Source: Trematomus loennbergii
Taxonomy: Eukaryota > Chordata > Actinopteri > Perciformes > Nototheniidae
Direction of reading: 5' to 3'
Length of the DNA stretch: 64,000 nucleotides
Assembly: GCA_012861695.1 (NCBI GenBank)
Contig: JAAOOA010000399.1
Location: forward strand, 12,320,731-12,384,730
Shown: in pieces, positions 39,767 to 53,700 of the stretch
How the letters are laid out: each line of letters begins with the position of its first letter
Position numbering within the stretch: position 1 is the first letter of the stretch
Translations under genes and position numbers: made by a program
Notes under the pieces: generated by a model
Database searches by the model: none
The model's input: the letters and a program-made list of their open reading frames with translations, nothing else
What the model was told of the DNA's origin: nothing

Positions 39767-40647
39767 TCACAGGTTAGATTTGGGTCCAGTGTTGACTGGG
39801 ATGGCCCTGAGCTCAGTCCGCATGCACAGGTACTCTCCGAGGACAGCCATCAGCGCCATGCAGGCTATATTGACGAGCCACCAGGACAGGGCTGCTGGAA
39901 GGTGTGCGTTATAGATCCAGCAGCCAATCATATGGAAGAAGTGCACGGTGACTGTGAAGTCCAGGCACTGTTTCCCCCGACGGATGAAGAACCACAGGCC
40001 AAGGGCGCTGCAGGATTGGTTAGACAGAGAAAAGTCTTTTAATCAGTCATGCTCATTTATGTTTCAGACATGATTTGTGAGTGTACAAATAGCCTCTGCA
40101 AGTTTGTAAATGTCAAAGTCTTGCCAAATCTATAAAAATTATCTTTTATTTCAACTGCTATGTTAACTACTTTTAGCCACATAAAGTACTTCTGGCGGAA
40201 ATCCTTTAGTGGTGCAGGTGTTCATAAATCTGTTATGCCATTGTATCATGAGAACATTGTACAACAGCATTTTAGTAAAAAGGTGTCACAGCTCTAATGT
40301 TTTTGGACGTACAAAAAAAGATTTAAGAAATGACTCACCAGGTAAGAGAGTTCAAGATGAATGCCATCATTGAAAGCCTTCCCTGAATCGATGAAAAACC
40401 AAGATGCTGCCAAAGCAGAGCAAATATTAGTAACATTTTAGGAGTCAACATGTGTCCTACTGCTGGTAGAGATCTGTTTACTTACACCATAGCTGAAGAT
40501 CTGATCCAGGGACCGATTGGTGTGCACCAGACTGTCCACTCCAGCTAGCCACAGGCCCAGGAAGCTGTAGTAGATGCACTGCATCAACACAATCTGACTC
40601 ACAATGAGGACGGGGTCCCAGATGTAGCTGCGGAAGTGACTGGCCAT
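39767..40647 (-). CDS. sys1: SYS1 Golgi trafficking protein
   Basis: SYS1 is a four-helix Golgi membrane protein that recruits the GTPase ARFRP1 (the yeast Arl3 partner) and supports trans-Golgi traffic. Minus-strand coding exons: 40647-40486, 40406-40339 and 40007-39767, GT-AG and in frame, giving 156 residues, the same length as human SYS1. Landmarks: MASHFRSYIWDPVLIVSQIV, YYSFLGLWLAGVDSLV, GRLSMMAFILNSLTCALGL, FIRRGKQCLDFTVTVHFFH, GEYLCMRTELRAIPVN and the C-terminal PKSNL. The start follows the human N-terminus; an in-frame ATG ten codons upstream (40677) is less likely. The 5' leader continues to an acceptor at 40734, with a noncoding first exon ending at 41939. Intact. Confidence 0.96.
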
Positions 40648-41938
40648 TGCAAACTGATGTTTCACAATATGGCCCAACGGATGTTAACTGTTACCACCTG
40701 GGCCATCCAGGGTGTCCTGCGTGTGATCTTAAATCTGAAACACAAAAAATACATTTAATGGAACATATTTTCACATCTTAACAGCTTTTTTATGCATAAA
40801 TAGGACAATAAAAAGGAGCAGAAATGTAGGTTTAACACTGGATATATGAGCTGTAAAGCTCACATTTACCTTTACTGTTAAGAAAGCCAGTTAAAATGAA
40901 TACAAATCTATTAACTTGCAGCTATTTATTGTTTAACACTTCACACATATTTTCTAAGGGTTTTTTGTTGCGTGAAGAACAATTGATACATTTAAGCGGT
41001 ACAAACATTTGTTATTTAAGGTTTATCAAAATCAAGAAGGCTTTCTTATCAGTGTCAACAAGAAGTCAAGAATGTAATCATGCAATCTTTGAACTGACAT
41101 GACAGAAATAACTAATTAATAGCTTAAAATGAATAGCTCATTATTTTGTGTTTGTTTGTTTTCTTCACAGCTTGTTTAGGTAGACTGCAAACATTGATTA
41201 CAGCTATGAGGTCAAATCAATGATGAGGAAAACCGACAAGCTGCAAGTAATAGCTATAGCTACAACAGACAGCTATAAATAAATATTGAGCATATCAAGT
41301 AACACTTAAGGACACTGAACAAAAACTAAGCTATGCATTACATTATTCCACCTATTGTCAATCGTTTTGTTATTTGTTGTCATGTTCATCTCTCTTCATA
41401 TATTTTGCACATTTCTATATATCCCTACCTCACTGAACAGCTGCACAGCCCTCCACTTTAAAATATAATATACTAGAGTATGTCATATATTCATTGTACT
41501 AAGTTTGTTAGCTTATTCAGTTTATAAATACTTGTCTTTATTTCTTTTTAATGTTTAATCGTTTTTTTAAACGTTTTATTTGTTATGATCATTATATTTG
41601 TTACCTTCCTTTACAACCTATTTCCTTATGTTGTTCATATTTGCACCACTATACACCAAAGCAAATCCCTTGAATGTGTAAAAGCTACATAGCAATAAAC
41701 TGCATTCTGATTCTAGCTAACCACCAACACAAACTGAACGGCTGTTAGCTACAGGCTGTTAGCATCGTCACACTCTTGACTAAACTACCTTAACCCAGCT
41801 ATACATACAATTTAAGCTAACATAAAAGCCAAGTAAACAAGACATTAACGGAGGGTGAAAACAACGCTGAAGCATCTCGTCTAACGGTACAACAACACGA
41901 AACAAACGAACAAGTTACACCATGTTACCTTCATGGTT

Positions 41939-42060
41939 GTTTCTTTATGAGAAACCGTTTCAATAAAACATACAGACAGTCGATACAGACCTGAGTACTG
42001 AATTGAAGGTCTCAGTGGGCCGTATTCACGATAATCCCGTCGGTTGCTGACAGTTTAAAA
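41939..42060 (-). other. sys1: predicted noncoding first exon of sys1
   Basis: On the minus strand a donor (CATGAAG|GTAACATG) at 41939 pairs in phase-free fashion with the acceptor TTTCAG at 40735-40740. The upstream border is unknown. CGGAAGT-type ETS words lie upstream (near 42118, 42139 and 42365), as is common at housekeeping promoters. Confidence 0.5.
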
Positions 42061-44705
42061 AACTTTAAAGTTAATAAACCGGGCCTTGTAGCCGACCAGT
42101 TGTAGCTTGTTAACAACACGGAAGTCACGGCAGTGGATCCGGAAGTAAAACGTTATATCTCTTCAATGTAAAATATCTTACATGTATTGTTGAGAAAACA
42201 TGTTCTGATTTCTTTCGGAATGTACTTTTATACGAACAACCCATGGAAACAATATTCTTGTTTACTATATAATATCTACATATGCGTTGTACACGATGCA
42301 CTTGTCTGTTGTTTTCCTTTTACGCAAGCCGCGTCGTTTATTTTGAAATCTTTTCCGGTTTAGCTTCCGGAAGATGCATTAGTACTTTCCTACTACATAC
42401 AATACTTTTTTTCCCATAAATAAAAACATTAAAAGTAATCTCACGCTATTTTTCTTTCTTTTTTAAGTCATGATAGATCAGACGGAATTATATTCAAAAC
42501 TTGTATGCACATTTGGTTTTCCCTCTGGTGATCTTCTTTAACTTTTCATTTAGCGCCATCATCTGGTCACAGTTGAAACGGTCCAGTTCAAACATATCTG
42601 AAAAACTAACTAGACATTACCAACAGCTTTAGCCTGGGCTAATAATGTAAGCTTTTCAGTCTTGTTCTTCTGAGGGTGTGAGGGTCTAAAGAAAGAGTTT
42701 GGTCATATTTTACAGATTGTAAAGTCACTCTAGAATAAAGTTGTGATTTTTGACTACTTAAACTAAATTGCTCATAGTCATAGTGTTGGTTGGTATTTTC
42801 ATATGTAATCATTAAATAGTTTATTCTTCAATTCTTAAAATGTAATAACCAAAGTTGGGGTAAAACGAAAAAAATATATTTTTTATTTATTTCTGCAGGA
42901 ATGGTGGGTTTTAGACCACATACAAGTAATGTACACATAATGTCAGAGTAGTATCAATGACAATTATTTTTGCAAGGGGAAAAACAGATGGAATCAGTGT
43001 ACATCTCTGCTGGTTTGTCTTTCATTATGAACACTAAGGATATAGTCCACATACAAATACAAACAACCCTATTAAAGTACTCTTAAAGAATCAACACTAG
43101 GCAAATGACTGAAATCACAGGCAGGACACATTTATAAAGGAAGATTTCACACAAAAGGCAAGCCCACAATGTAATACACAGACAAATGTGTGATCAATGT
43201 AAGTAACACATGCTCATTCTTCATGGACTAACTGTTTTGCAAATAGCAAACAACTTTTGCAAATATACAAGGACATTAGGCACCAATAATTGACTGGCAT
43301 GTCTCATATGTAAGTTTGTAAAACCAAAACAGCCACAGCATAGATGTGACTGATGGTCGTTCTGATACCTGTACCTGTGACACTCACTTATAATGAAACA
43401 TTGAATTGGACTATTGGTACTAGTTCTTTGACCACGACTAAAGTCTAAAGAGAGGAAGTAGAAAAGTCACGGTGGCTCAAAAGACCAAATGCTCTCATCA
43501 CATGAGCTGTGACTGTACTTCTCCAGGTTCAGCTGGGTCACAAGAAAAAAGGTCATTTCAAGTCATTCCAGAAAGCAGAAGTTAAGCAAGAAAGGCATAT
43601 TTGTTTTTGTATAAAACAAGACTACTAATTTATCCCTTACTTCTATGCTGGTGCAGTCTTTGAAAAGACAAGGCAAGTAACACAATACTGAATAAAAAAA
43701 GTATGACCTTTAAAAGATGCATAAAATACACAGTTCAGTTAAGAAAGTTGAAAAGTTGCATGTGGCAAAAACAATGTGACAAACAAACATGAATAACTCA
43801 AACATAGTATTTGAAACAGTTGTAAATGACATGCACACCAAGTTTTGTGATACAAACATAATGTGGCTAAGAAGGCACAGTTTTCTTTCCTGCATTTTGT
43901 AAGCATAACATTTGTATTCCTGTTGATGTTTAGAAAATTAAAAAGGGGACAGAGCTCATTTGGTTATTTAATTCAAAGCTGCCGATGCAGTTGAATTCAG
44001 TAAAACATATTGTAAGATGAACAACCTGAGTAAAAAAATTAAAGAACAATTTGATGTGATGTCTCCTTTGCAACTGAAAACATAAGTAAGGCTTTTTTGT
44101 TTAATCAACTTGAGCATTCCCTTTTGCTGCAGGGTTAAAAAGCCCTGTTACCCCATTAACAATGACAGATATACTTTCCACAAGGACACCTCTAGTGACA
44201 AGTGTGACACGTTGGACCTGATTTGTTCCCAAATAACACATTAAAGCATCATAAAGTAAATGAAAAAAAGTTCAAAGGACTTGTGCCTAAAATAAAGGTA
44301 AGAAAGCAATGAGATAATAGCTGTGACCCCCATCACTGTGGATGGTGGTTGAAGAGGTCAGGCAGGTTCTGTGGGGTCGGGCCAGGATAGAGACTTAGTG
44401 GTTTTATTTGTAATTTACTAAAAATGACCAAGATTGAGTCACTAATAACTTCTTCTTCTTTTTAAAACAACAATTTTGCCACTTGTATATTGTAAGTCCA
44501 TGCAACAGGAGCCAATAACATCAACATTTTCACTTGGCAACCTTTTTACAGAACAACTACAAATGTGTCATAACATATTTTATAATCAAAACACACAGAC
44601 AAAACAATCTTTTTATCCCATTTAGATTGCACATTTCCAGGTCTGCCATGTTTGAAAAATGCTGCAGCACGTTTTAAGTGGCTGAGAGAGTATGACTGGA
44701 GCCCA
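42061..44705. other. sys1 upstream region and shisa5 3' untranslated region
   Basis: The right part, below the shisa5 stop at 44706, is probably its long 3' untranslated region. A minus-strand AATAAATAAA word near 42882-42892 could end it about 1.8 kb after the stop. The left part is the upstream side of sys1. No additional gene was recognised. Confidence 0.4.
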
Positions 44706-47700
44706 CTATCCATTGAAATCCGGGTTGTAGGCGGGCTGGGCGAGGAAGTCCTTGTTTGGGAGAGGAGCGGTGGGCTGCGGCTGGACGGGGGGCTGCAGAG
44801 GGTACGGCGGCTGGCCGGGGGAGAATGCAGCCTGGCTGTAAGGCATCGGGTTGGGAGGGTAGCTGGGACCAACTGTAAACAAAAAGAAAACATGGCATGA
44901 GGACAAAGTGCTGCAATGCTCCAACAGTAAAGTTAAACGTATGCTCTGTCAACCAAAAACGTTCAACTTTCTATTCAACAAATGTAGACATGACCCAACT
45001 TTATCCCAGCATTTATCCCACCCGCACTTCCGACTGCAGCTACATTGAAGCCCCAAAATACATCATGTGGTTTGTGTGTTTTTCGACACTACAGTCTTAT
45101 TAAAGGGGTCATTATCCTGTGTTTATGGGTACTTTTCTATAGCGGGCTGGTTGTTTTAAAAACACACACTACTTAGTCTTGTATTTCATTGTACATTTTA
45201 AGTCTTACTCTTGAAACCTTTTTGGCATGACTTGATATTTAATAGCGCAGGCATCCTCACAAAGATGTTTTGCGTATAACATCGCCTGCTCAAATGTTCT
45301 AACTTTGTCTACAGTCTGTAGTCATTCATGTGTGTGTTACATGAATATAAACTGGACTATACTAAACTTAATTTTATATCCATTGCCTAAAATGAGTCCC
45401 CTGAATTTTGTAGCCATTGCCTACAGATACAATACAAAATGCACCCCTTTTAAATTCAGTATTAAGTACACAGACAACTATACTAATTAAACAAAAAGAC
45501 ACTTAAAAGATGCTGAAATCCATTCAGAGGAAGATAACATTTCTGGAGCTTCGATGAGTAAATTCAAAGATGCATCCAGGTTGTTGAATAAGACTTTGGG
45601 TTAAAACAGTCAATTGTGCGTTGGTCCATCTTTTGCATATCCCTTTTAAAGGATACATTTAGTTTGGTTTCATTGTTTTGTGTTACAAAATGGTGATGAT
45701 AATTACACTGGGATGGTGTTTCAGAAAGGGAAGTTTGACAATAGGCTGTCATCACAGTGTTTCCTCTATATTCATTTTGGCAGCGGCACACCCTGTAACT
45801 CTTTGTCTAGGTTATTAAAAAAATCCACACTCACCGGCTTCCAAGTATGATGGTGGTGGTACGGCTGTGAACGGTTGTCCTTGGTAGGGTGGTGTTGGCA
45901 TGGTTGGAGCTCCGTAACCCTGGGGCCCGGGCTGTGCTCCGTAACCCTGGGGCCCCGGCTGTGCTCCGTAACCCTGGGGCCCCGGCTGTGCTCCGTAACC
46001 CTGGGGCCCCGGCTGTGCTCCATAGCCTTGGGGCACAGGCTGGGCACCATAACCGGGCTGCACTGGGACGTGGGTGTAGGGTTGGTACTGGCCCCCCTGG
46101 TAGGTCTGAGGATGTCCGGCTGAGGTTGGCTGCTGGGGGTACTGCTGAGGAGCGGTGTTAACCACAGTGGTGTGTGTGGTGGTAGCTATCACCGCTGTAA
46201 GCAAAAACAACACAGAAACATATTAGAAATACAGATAACAAAAGCTCAGTTAAGGGTTTAATCACAGGTTGCGGTCGAATAGTCCATTTAGCTTAGGAAC
46301 CTTCCTAACGGAGTGAAATGACCCGGAAGTCCCTCAGTGGCAGCCATGATAAGTGCCGTTCGAATTCTCTAAATTAAAGGAAAGGAGGTTTCAAACTTCC
46401 TTTATAACCTCCTTTAGCTTAGGAACCACTGGACCTCCCTAACCGAAAGGAGAGGAGAAAATGCTGCCCCACAATGCCTTGCGGCCGCGGCATTTGCCGT
46501 CACACAACAGTCGGCCGTTCACGGAAACAACCGATTATGACGAGAAATGATATCATGAAAGTTACGGTGCTTATTAAGCATTTTAAAACGTATGTGGTAA
46601 GTTGCCAAAGTGCTTTGTTTTGAACGTTCATCAGTATTATAATCAAAAAGAGAAATATGAACGTTAGTTTTTACTGAAATGATCAAATAAAGTCAACATT
46701 TCACAGTCTTTACTGAGCTGTGTGGGGTTTGTTCAACTTTTAAATATGTTTGAATGGTGATATACACAGTGATAGATGTTAAGGACTAACGTTTAGAATA
46801 AATACATTTGTATTGATTTTAAGATCTTTTCATACAATCATACGTATTGGGATCATTTGTATTAATGTGGACCGGAGGGAGAGGGTGATGAGCATAAGTT
46901 TCACTTTCCTTTTTTATTTCAATTCCAACTTTGGTCATGAAGAATATGTTTCTCTGTTGTCCCCGTTCACAAAGCATAAAACAACAGCATCAGAGCACGG
47001 TGCAGAGTCTCTAGATGAGTTTACAGTAGTCCCTCGTTCTTATTAAACATCCATGTTGTAGTCCGCTGTATAGAAAACTGTAGTTTCCATAGTTTCCCCA
47101 CAGCAGCAGGCGCACATTTATGACCTCCGCTGGCGCATCATAAACACGTCGATAGTGAAAGTGCAGTCGGATTCTCTAAAGTACCGCAGTCTCTTCTCCT
47201 AAGTCCTTTTGAATTCTCCTATCCACTATCCCTTAACCCCGTGACGTTTCACTCAGAGGTCAAGGAATAGACGATAGGGTTAGAATTTAGGAGCTGATTT
47301 TTTGACTATTCGACCGCAACCACAGTCTCAGTTGAAGTGATGGGAGGAGTTGCTGAGCAAGAAGGCTAAATTAAAACTAATGTATACCAATTTAAGTTAG
47401 TCTGGTCTTATCTGCAAGTTTTTGGTTGGCTGACATAAACCTAACAGTGGCATAAAAAAGTCCTAAAATAAGCAGCCTCAGTCACAAGGTTAACCAGCAG
47501 TCGTGGTCAAAGCATGATCACTACCACCAACACAAAGAATAATACAAAGAACCAAGTATTACAACATCTAAACAAAAGAGAAGTTCAGATTTCATAATCA
47601 GTTTGTTCAACAAAAATGCAGCGAGACTTTTACACACAAACATCCCTCTAAACAGTTTCCTTTGACTTTCAAAGCTACCAGAAGAGTAGAGAAGTTAAAT

Positions 47701-50700
47701 GAAGTTCTTTACAGGTTCATCTGAGTTCACAACAGTGATTATCTCGTTACACAAATTCAGCTTTATGAGCAGCTGTATGTGTTTGTTGGATTTTCTTTTC
47801 CCTGGGTGTTGCCTTTACGATAGCATACTGTTTGTCCTGTCCTTGTGTTGGAGGATGTGGAGGCTGTATGCAGTTTGAAAGGAAAGAAAAGGAAAAGCAG
47901 TAGAAAATACACTGGACTAAAACAAGTGTGTGTTTCTGAGGTTATTAATGTAATCTTGTATTTTCATAAACTGAAGCTAAAATGTAACATAAGGCAATAA
48001 AGTGCAGTGCTAGTTAAGTTTTCAATCAAGGAAGCTTAACATTGTTTTATCACAAGATTTCCATAAATCTATATCAAACAGAAACCAAACCAATGAACCA
48101 CCCTAGCTCATACTCTTGATTGTATTTCTGTTGGAAGAAAGATGCATGTGTGAGCTTGTGTGTGTGTCCGTCACTCCCCCACCATGTTTTTTTCCCCCGG
48201 CACAGAGGGAGTCATCACGACCACTTCCTGTAAATGACGTGGGATGGTCTTGAGTTTTCCCCACTGTGGTTGTCGTGGAAACAATGAGTCATAAGAGGTG
48301 GAGCTCTGACATTCCTGGATCTGATCCCAACATGCAACAGCCCAAGTAGGGAGTCTACATATCTGTCTGCGTGTTTTAGCCTAGCAATCTCTCTGCGTGA
48401 GCTTAAATGCTGAATGGCAGAAGCTGAACAAGTTGCCTGTGAAGACCAATCTGACAGGAAGAGCAAGAATGTGACGGTGTGCGCATGTGCTTCACAAACT
48501 CAAACAGTACCAAGGTGCCTTACTCCACTTTGGGGAATTTTTAAGGAATTCCTCTGGGTGAGCAAGTCAATGGCTGGACATGATGCGTGATGTCCAGTTT
48601 TAGTAGAGATACCAAAATTAATATACAAGTTCTCAGCTAATAGATTTTTTTATTTTTATTATTTTAGTATTTTTAGGTAAAGAAAAGTATATTTCCAGCT
48701 TCTTAAATGTGGATATTTTCTAATTGCTTTAATCCTCTATGGCGTAAACTGCAAAGCTTTGAGTTTTTAGGACAAAACAAGCTTCGAGCTAAATGTATTG
48801 ACATTTTTCACCATTTCCTTTAGCATTATAGAACAAAGAACTAATACATAAATCAAGAAGATAATCAACAGCATCCATAATGGAAAATGAAAGTAATTGT
48901 TGTTGCCGCCACTAAGTGGGAGCACTATAAAGACAGAAAAGGACTTTAGAGGCTGAAGATAAACTCGCATGTAAAGACTCGTTGAGCTTCACTCGGTCTT
49001 CGCTGCTCAGAGGCACACAGTTCCTGCTTAAAAAAACAGAGATGCAGACCCTAATTCTGTGTCTGGAACGTGAACGTAGAGACTCACAGCACAGCTTATA
49101 TTTACATTACTCCCTGTACCAAGCATTGTTTCCCTTGATTTTAATGGAAAACATTTAAAGAAAAGGGTTACATTAATGCAGGTGATGTAAATAAAGCTAT
49201 ACAAAGTACTTACAGAGTAACCCAATGTTATTGGTAGCGCCAACGAAAAAAGAAAAAAATAATTAAAAGGAAATTACATTCTAGAAAATGAGGGTGTTAA
49301 TATTCTGTATTTTTGTTATCGTCAAATAACTGTCTGTATGTGGTGCTCAGCTGGTAGCCCATTGGTTCCCACTGATATTTAAAAATATTAATAAAAAAAA
49401 GGGCAGCATTCTTCCAGTTATTCCTACAGCACATGAATGCAGCACAAACGCCCTATGTCACAATGTTAACAAAACTAAACAATTTGAGTTTTCCCTTCAT
49501 GATTCTGAACTGCTTCAAATAAAGTTGAATACCTTATGTTTTTTTAAGTATTTCCATAAGTTTTCTGAAAAGACAGAGATTCAAAGAGACGGCCGACAAC
49601 ATGGCCCAGCATTGTCGGGAACTATTAAAGTCACGGGTTTGGGGCAGTTAGGAGTATTTACAGCAGTAGGATGTAGGTGTAAGTTGCCCGACTCAAAATG
49701 AACTACAGTGTATAGACATGTTCCTGGTAATTAAGGAAGAGGTTCCTGTGCAATGGGTGGACACACCCATGTTTGTTTATCACCCAGGAATCAGATATCA
49801 GGCTCTGGCTACACAGACATTACTTGTTAGTATAATCAACTTTTCGTTTGTTTTGGTCATACTTTGCTTTTTATGAATTGGTTGGCAATCACAAAAATAT
49901 TGAATATCCAAAGGCTAATCGTTGAACAACAGTTTGATTAAAACAATATTTTCCAAGAACGCGTTTTTTTAAGCATCTTAAGCCGGTATTCATCACATTA
50001 ATGCCCTTATTCGAAGCATGGACAAATGAAGAGGCCCTGCCATATACAACAGCAGCATAAACGAAGTAAGGGCATGATCTTTCTGGTGATTAAACTAAAG
50101 TTAGATCTAGGTAAAGCACAAACTCCAAATAGCAATTACCACTGATGACTATACGGGTGGGTCATCATCCTGCAAGGTACATTGCTCACCACAGAAGCTC
50201 ACTAAAAAGCCAAGAGAAAACCTGTACAGTATGCAGCCTGAGAGACATAAAAACCAGGAACCCCACAGCTCTGTATAGAGAGAAGTTCAATAAATAAAGT
50301 TCCCTTTTGCAACTGTTATTAGTGTAACATTTCCTAGTGATTCTGGGAATTCTCTGCGTCTCAATGTCGATGTTATTAGTGAGACTCAGTCACTGCAGTA
50401 ATGAAAGTCATGTGGTGCGTTGGCCAGCAGACCTAAAATGAGTCCCCTGATGTTGAGTTTTCAAAACTAAGCAGACACATACTCCAACACACTGGAAACC
50501 AAGAGTCTGACTTCTTCACTAACGCAGATCCCTCCCAAAACAAATAACACATTTAATTTACCGCAAAGTAAAAAGCTGTCAAGAAGCTGTGCATGAAACC
50601 TAGATATGCATCTACATGTTGCAGAAGCAACAGAACCACATGCTGTCAACACATTACTCACAAGATGAACAACCTCTTTACCATGGTACTTGAATAAAAC

Positions 50701-53700
50701 AATACCTAACTAATTAGCAATACCCAAACTGGTTGATCAGGGCTCATGTGTTAAAGTGAAGGGACATATTGCTTTAACACCTTAAAATGCAAATCAAAAT
50801 GATTTTCTTCCTCAATCAAATTGACAACTACTTCCTTGATCTGTTTGAGAAAGTCAATTGGGCCCCTTTGCAATTTACCTGCCCAAGTTGACATATTCAT
50901 GCGAACAAATACATTTTAGATTAAAGACTGTTTGCTTGTTCAAGTCCTGTTGCGTTCAACCGGTTTTTGTTTTGGTCAGGTAGTTACAGCATGCAAAAGT
51001 ATTAAGATTTGGCTGGTGAACTAGTAAGCAAAACAAAAACTACATTGTCTTCTAGTATATCATATCATATTGCCCAATCCTTCTACCAGTAATTACCTCA
51101 TGCCACCTCATCATTCATCAAAAAGCTTCTAAGACCTTTTGTAAGATAGTAGTTACTTTAGCAGTAATGTCTTTCTACAGTTAAGAAGAATGACACCTTG
51201 CTACATGGAAAAAAAGGTTAAAAAAGGTTTCCTCAAATTCTGCCGGTTCCCTGTTGCTAAAGATATGGTTACTAAATATGGAGACGATTGAGAAAACAAC
51301 CAAATAAACGAGGCATCAGAGCCTTACATAGAGTGTTTGCATCTATGTTTGGTGCACCTGAAACATAGTTTTCTGTAAAGATGTAGGCGGTCTTTCCAGT
51401 TCTTATGAAGGTGGGAGGATTCGGTTTGTTTCCTTATATGTAACAAAAGAGGGGTAGTGCAATTTCCTGTAATAAGAAAACCAAAACCAAGAAATGTGAA
51501 AAATGGTAGTATTGTCTGTTAAATCTGCACTCCTTAATATAGAAATGAAAAAAAGATGTAGGCGTTCAACTTGTGGCCAACAAACCACATGCCACATCTT
51601 TATCCACAAAGCATCACCAACAACAATAGAGAGATTAAATTATTAGGGGAAGGTCTCTTACGTCTTGGCTTGCGGCACATCTTGTACAGGCAGCAGCAGG
51701 GACACACACAGCAGCAGATGAAGATGAGCAAAATGGTGACGAAGCCCCCAATCCCAAGCACCATGGGCATTGGTGAGGAAAGATCGTTAAAGATTTCACT
51801 GTAAAAGACAAAAAACGGTAACACTTTATATTAAGGTACACAAATTAACCATCAACTAGTTGTTAATTAACATGCATATTAGCAGTATATTGGCTCTTTA
51901 TTAGTCATTATAAAACACTTATTAATGCCTTATTCTGCTTGACCATATTCTACAAGTAATAAGCCATTAGTTGAGTTTTTCCTCAATAACCCTCTAATTA
52001 GTGCTTATTTATTGCAAGTAAGGAAGTTGTTGTACATGAGTTTTGGTCTTAATATGCTCTGCTCAATATGGGCCTAATAAGGCAGTAGTACCACAAGAAT
52101 AGTTATTCTACCATAATAACACTTATTAAAGGTGGGGTAGGTAAGTTTGAGAAACCGGCTCGAGATACACTTTTTGTTATATTCCATGGAATGCTCTTAA
52201 CATCCCGATAGCAATGAATATCTGAAGTGCTTTGACAAAAAATCCATAAAAAATGTCATCTGTGGAAGCCGTAGTACTGTAAAAAGCACGACCAATCATT
52301 TTAGCCGGCCCGGCTAAAATAACTGGATGGCCTAACTGCCTGTCAGCCTTCCATCTGTGCACAAACTTATCTCGTGCCCTCATTGGTCATGTGCGCGTTT
52401 GTGTGTGTTAGGAGGGGCTCTGTAAGGAAGTGGCAGATTTGTTCCGGCTGTGTATTTTCAAATTCCAGCGCACTCGAGCTGGTTTCTCCAAAATGACCTA
52501 CCCCACCTTTAAGTACAGGTATCAGTACAACAAAGTGAAAATACTCATGTGCCTGGCATAAGCGTTGTTTGTGTACACTAGCTACATTAGTGATTGAGCT
52601 GCTTCCTAATGGTCACCCGATTCACTTTAGGGGTTGTTAGATTATTATGGGTTTATAGTTTGTTGTTCACTGCTTGAACAACTAACATCAAGTCATTTCA
52701 GTAGTTGCGTGCTATAATGTATTTACAAAGTGTGAAGAGGGGGCAACTTTAGAATAGGGAACCTGTTCAGGTCAATTAGAGTCAAACTACTAGCTTATTG
52801 GTTATGAACAAGACTTCACTTTAAAATAGGGAACATATTCTTAGATATAAATACCTGATTTTGAGTTATTTAGACACAATTAACACTTATAGTTTCATGT
52901 CTTGTTACATAAGAGATCATATTTGTTAAGTGTTATTATTCTTGTGGTACTACTGCCTTATTAGGCCCATATTGAGCAGAGCATATTAAGACCAAAACTC
53001 ATGTACAACAACTTCCTTACTTGCAATAAATAAGCACTAATTAGAGGGTTATTGAGGAAAAACTCAACTAATGGCTTATTACTTGTAGAATATGGTCATG
53101 TAGAATAAGGCATTAATAAGTGTTTTATAATGACTAATAAAGAGCCAATATACTGCTAATATGCATGTTAATTAACAACTAGTTGATGGTTAATTTGTGT
53201 ACCTTAATATAAAGTGTTACCCATTAGGAAGACACGACATCCTGTTGCTGTACTGTGTTTTGCATAGTTTCCTAACTGTGATGACACATTTTATAAAAGG
53301 ACAAAGAGAGACTAGTTCAAGGCAATTAACAATCCATTACAAAATAACATAGAATACCAGTTATCTTGTGCATTCTCAGTCAGCCTGTCAAAAGAATTAG
53401 AACAGCAGAATCTGTGTGTGCAGGTTCCACAGCAAAATCCTGTACTGCATGTTTGGAAGGGTAGGTGATTGTATCCCTGACAGTCCTCCTCCCAGGCTGC
53501 AAGAGAGCAAACAGAAAGGTTAGCTAGCTACCCCCAAAGCTATATGGTGCTGACCTGCCAGAGATGGGTCAAATATGAGTAGTAAAGCATGAAAGTAGTT
53601 TGATGAAACACACGCATGCCTTACCCACTCAAGGAAAACAAGAACTTATTGGTTTGATGTGGTTTAGAACAACCTAATGAAACTATAACAATTAGTCCAT

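Noticed and set aside
45875..46161. Plus-strand repeat proteins or a CRISPR-like array at the 27-bp repeats.
   Set aside because: The repeats have no spacers and are the antisense of the shisa5 coding minisatellite.
52177..52383. A conserved 68-codon frame also seen near 25518-25742 (ending FIAIGMLRAFHGI), suggestive of a small protein.
   Set aside because: It is repeated because it lies inside the TTAA-MITE family; there is no start context or domain, and frames differ between copies.
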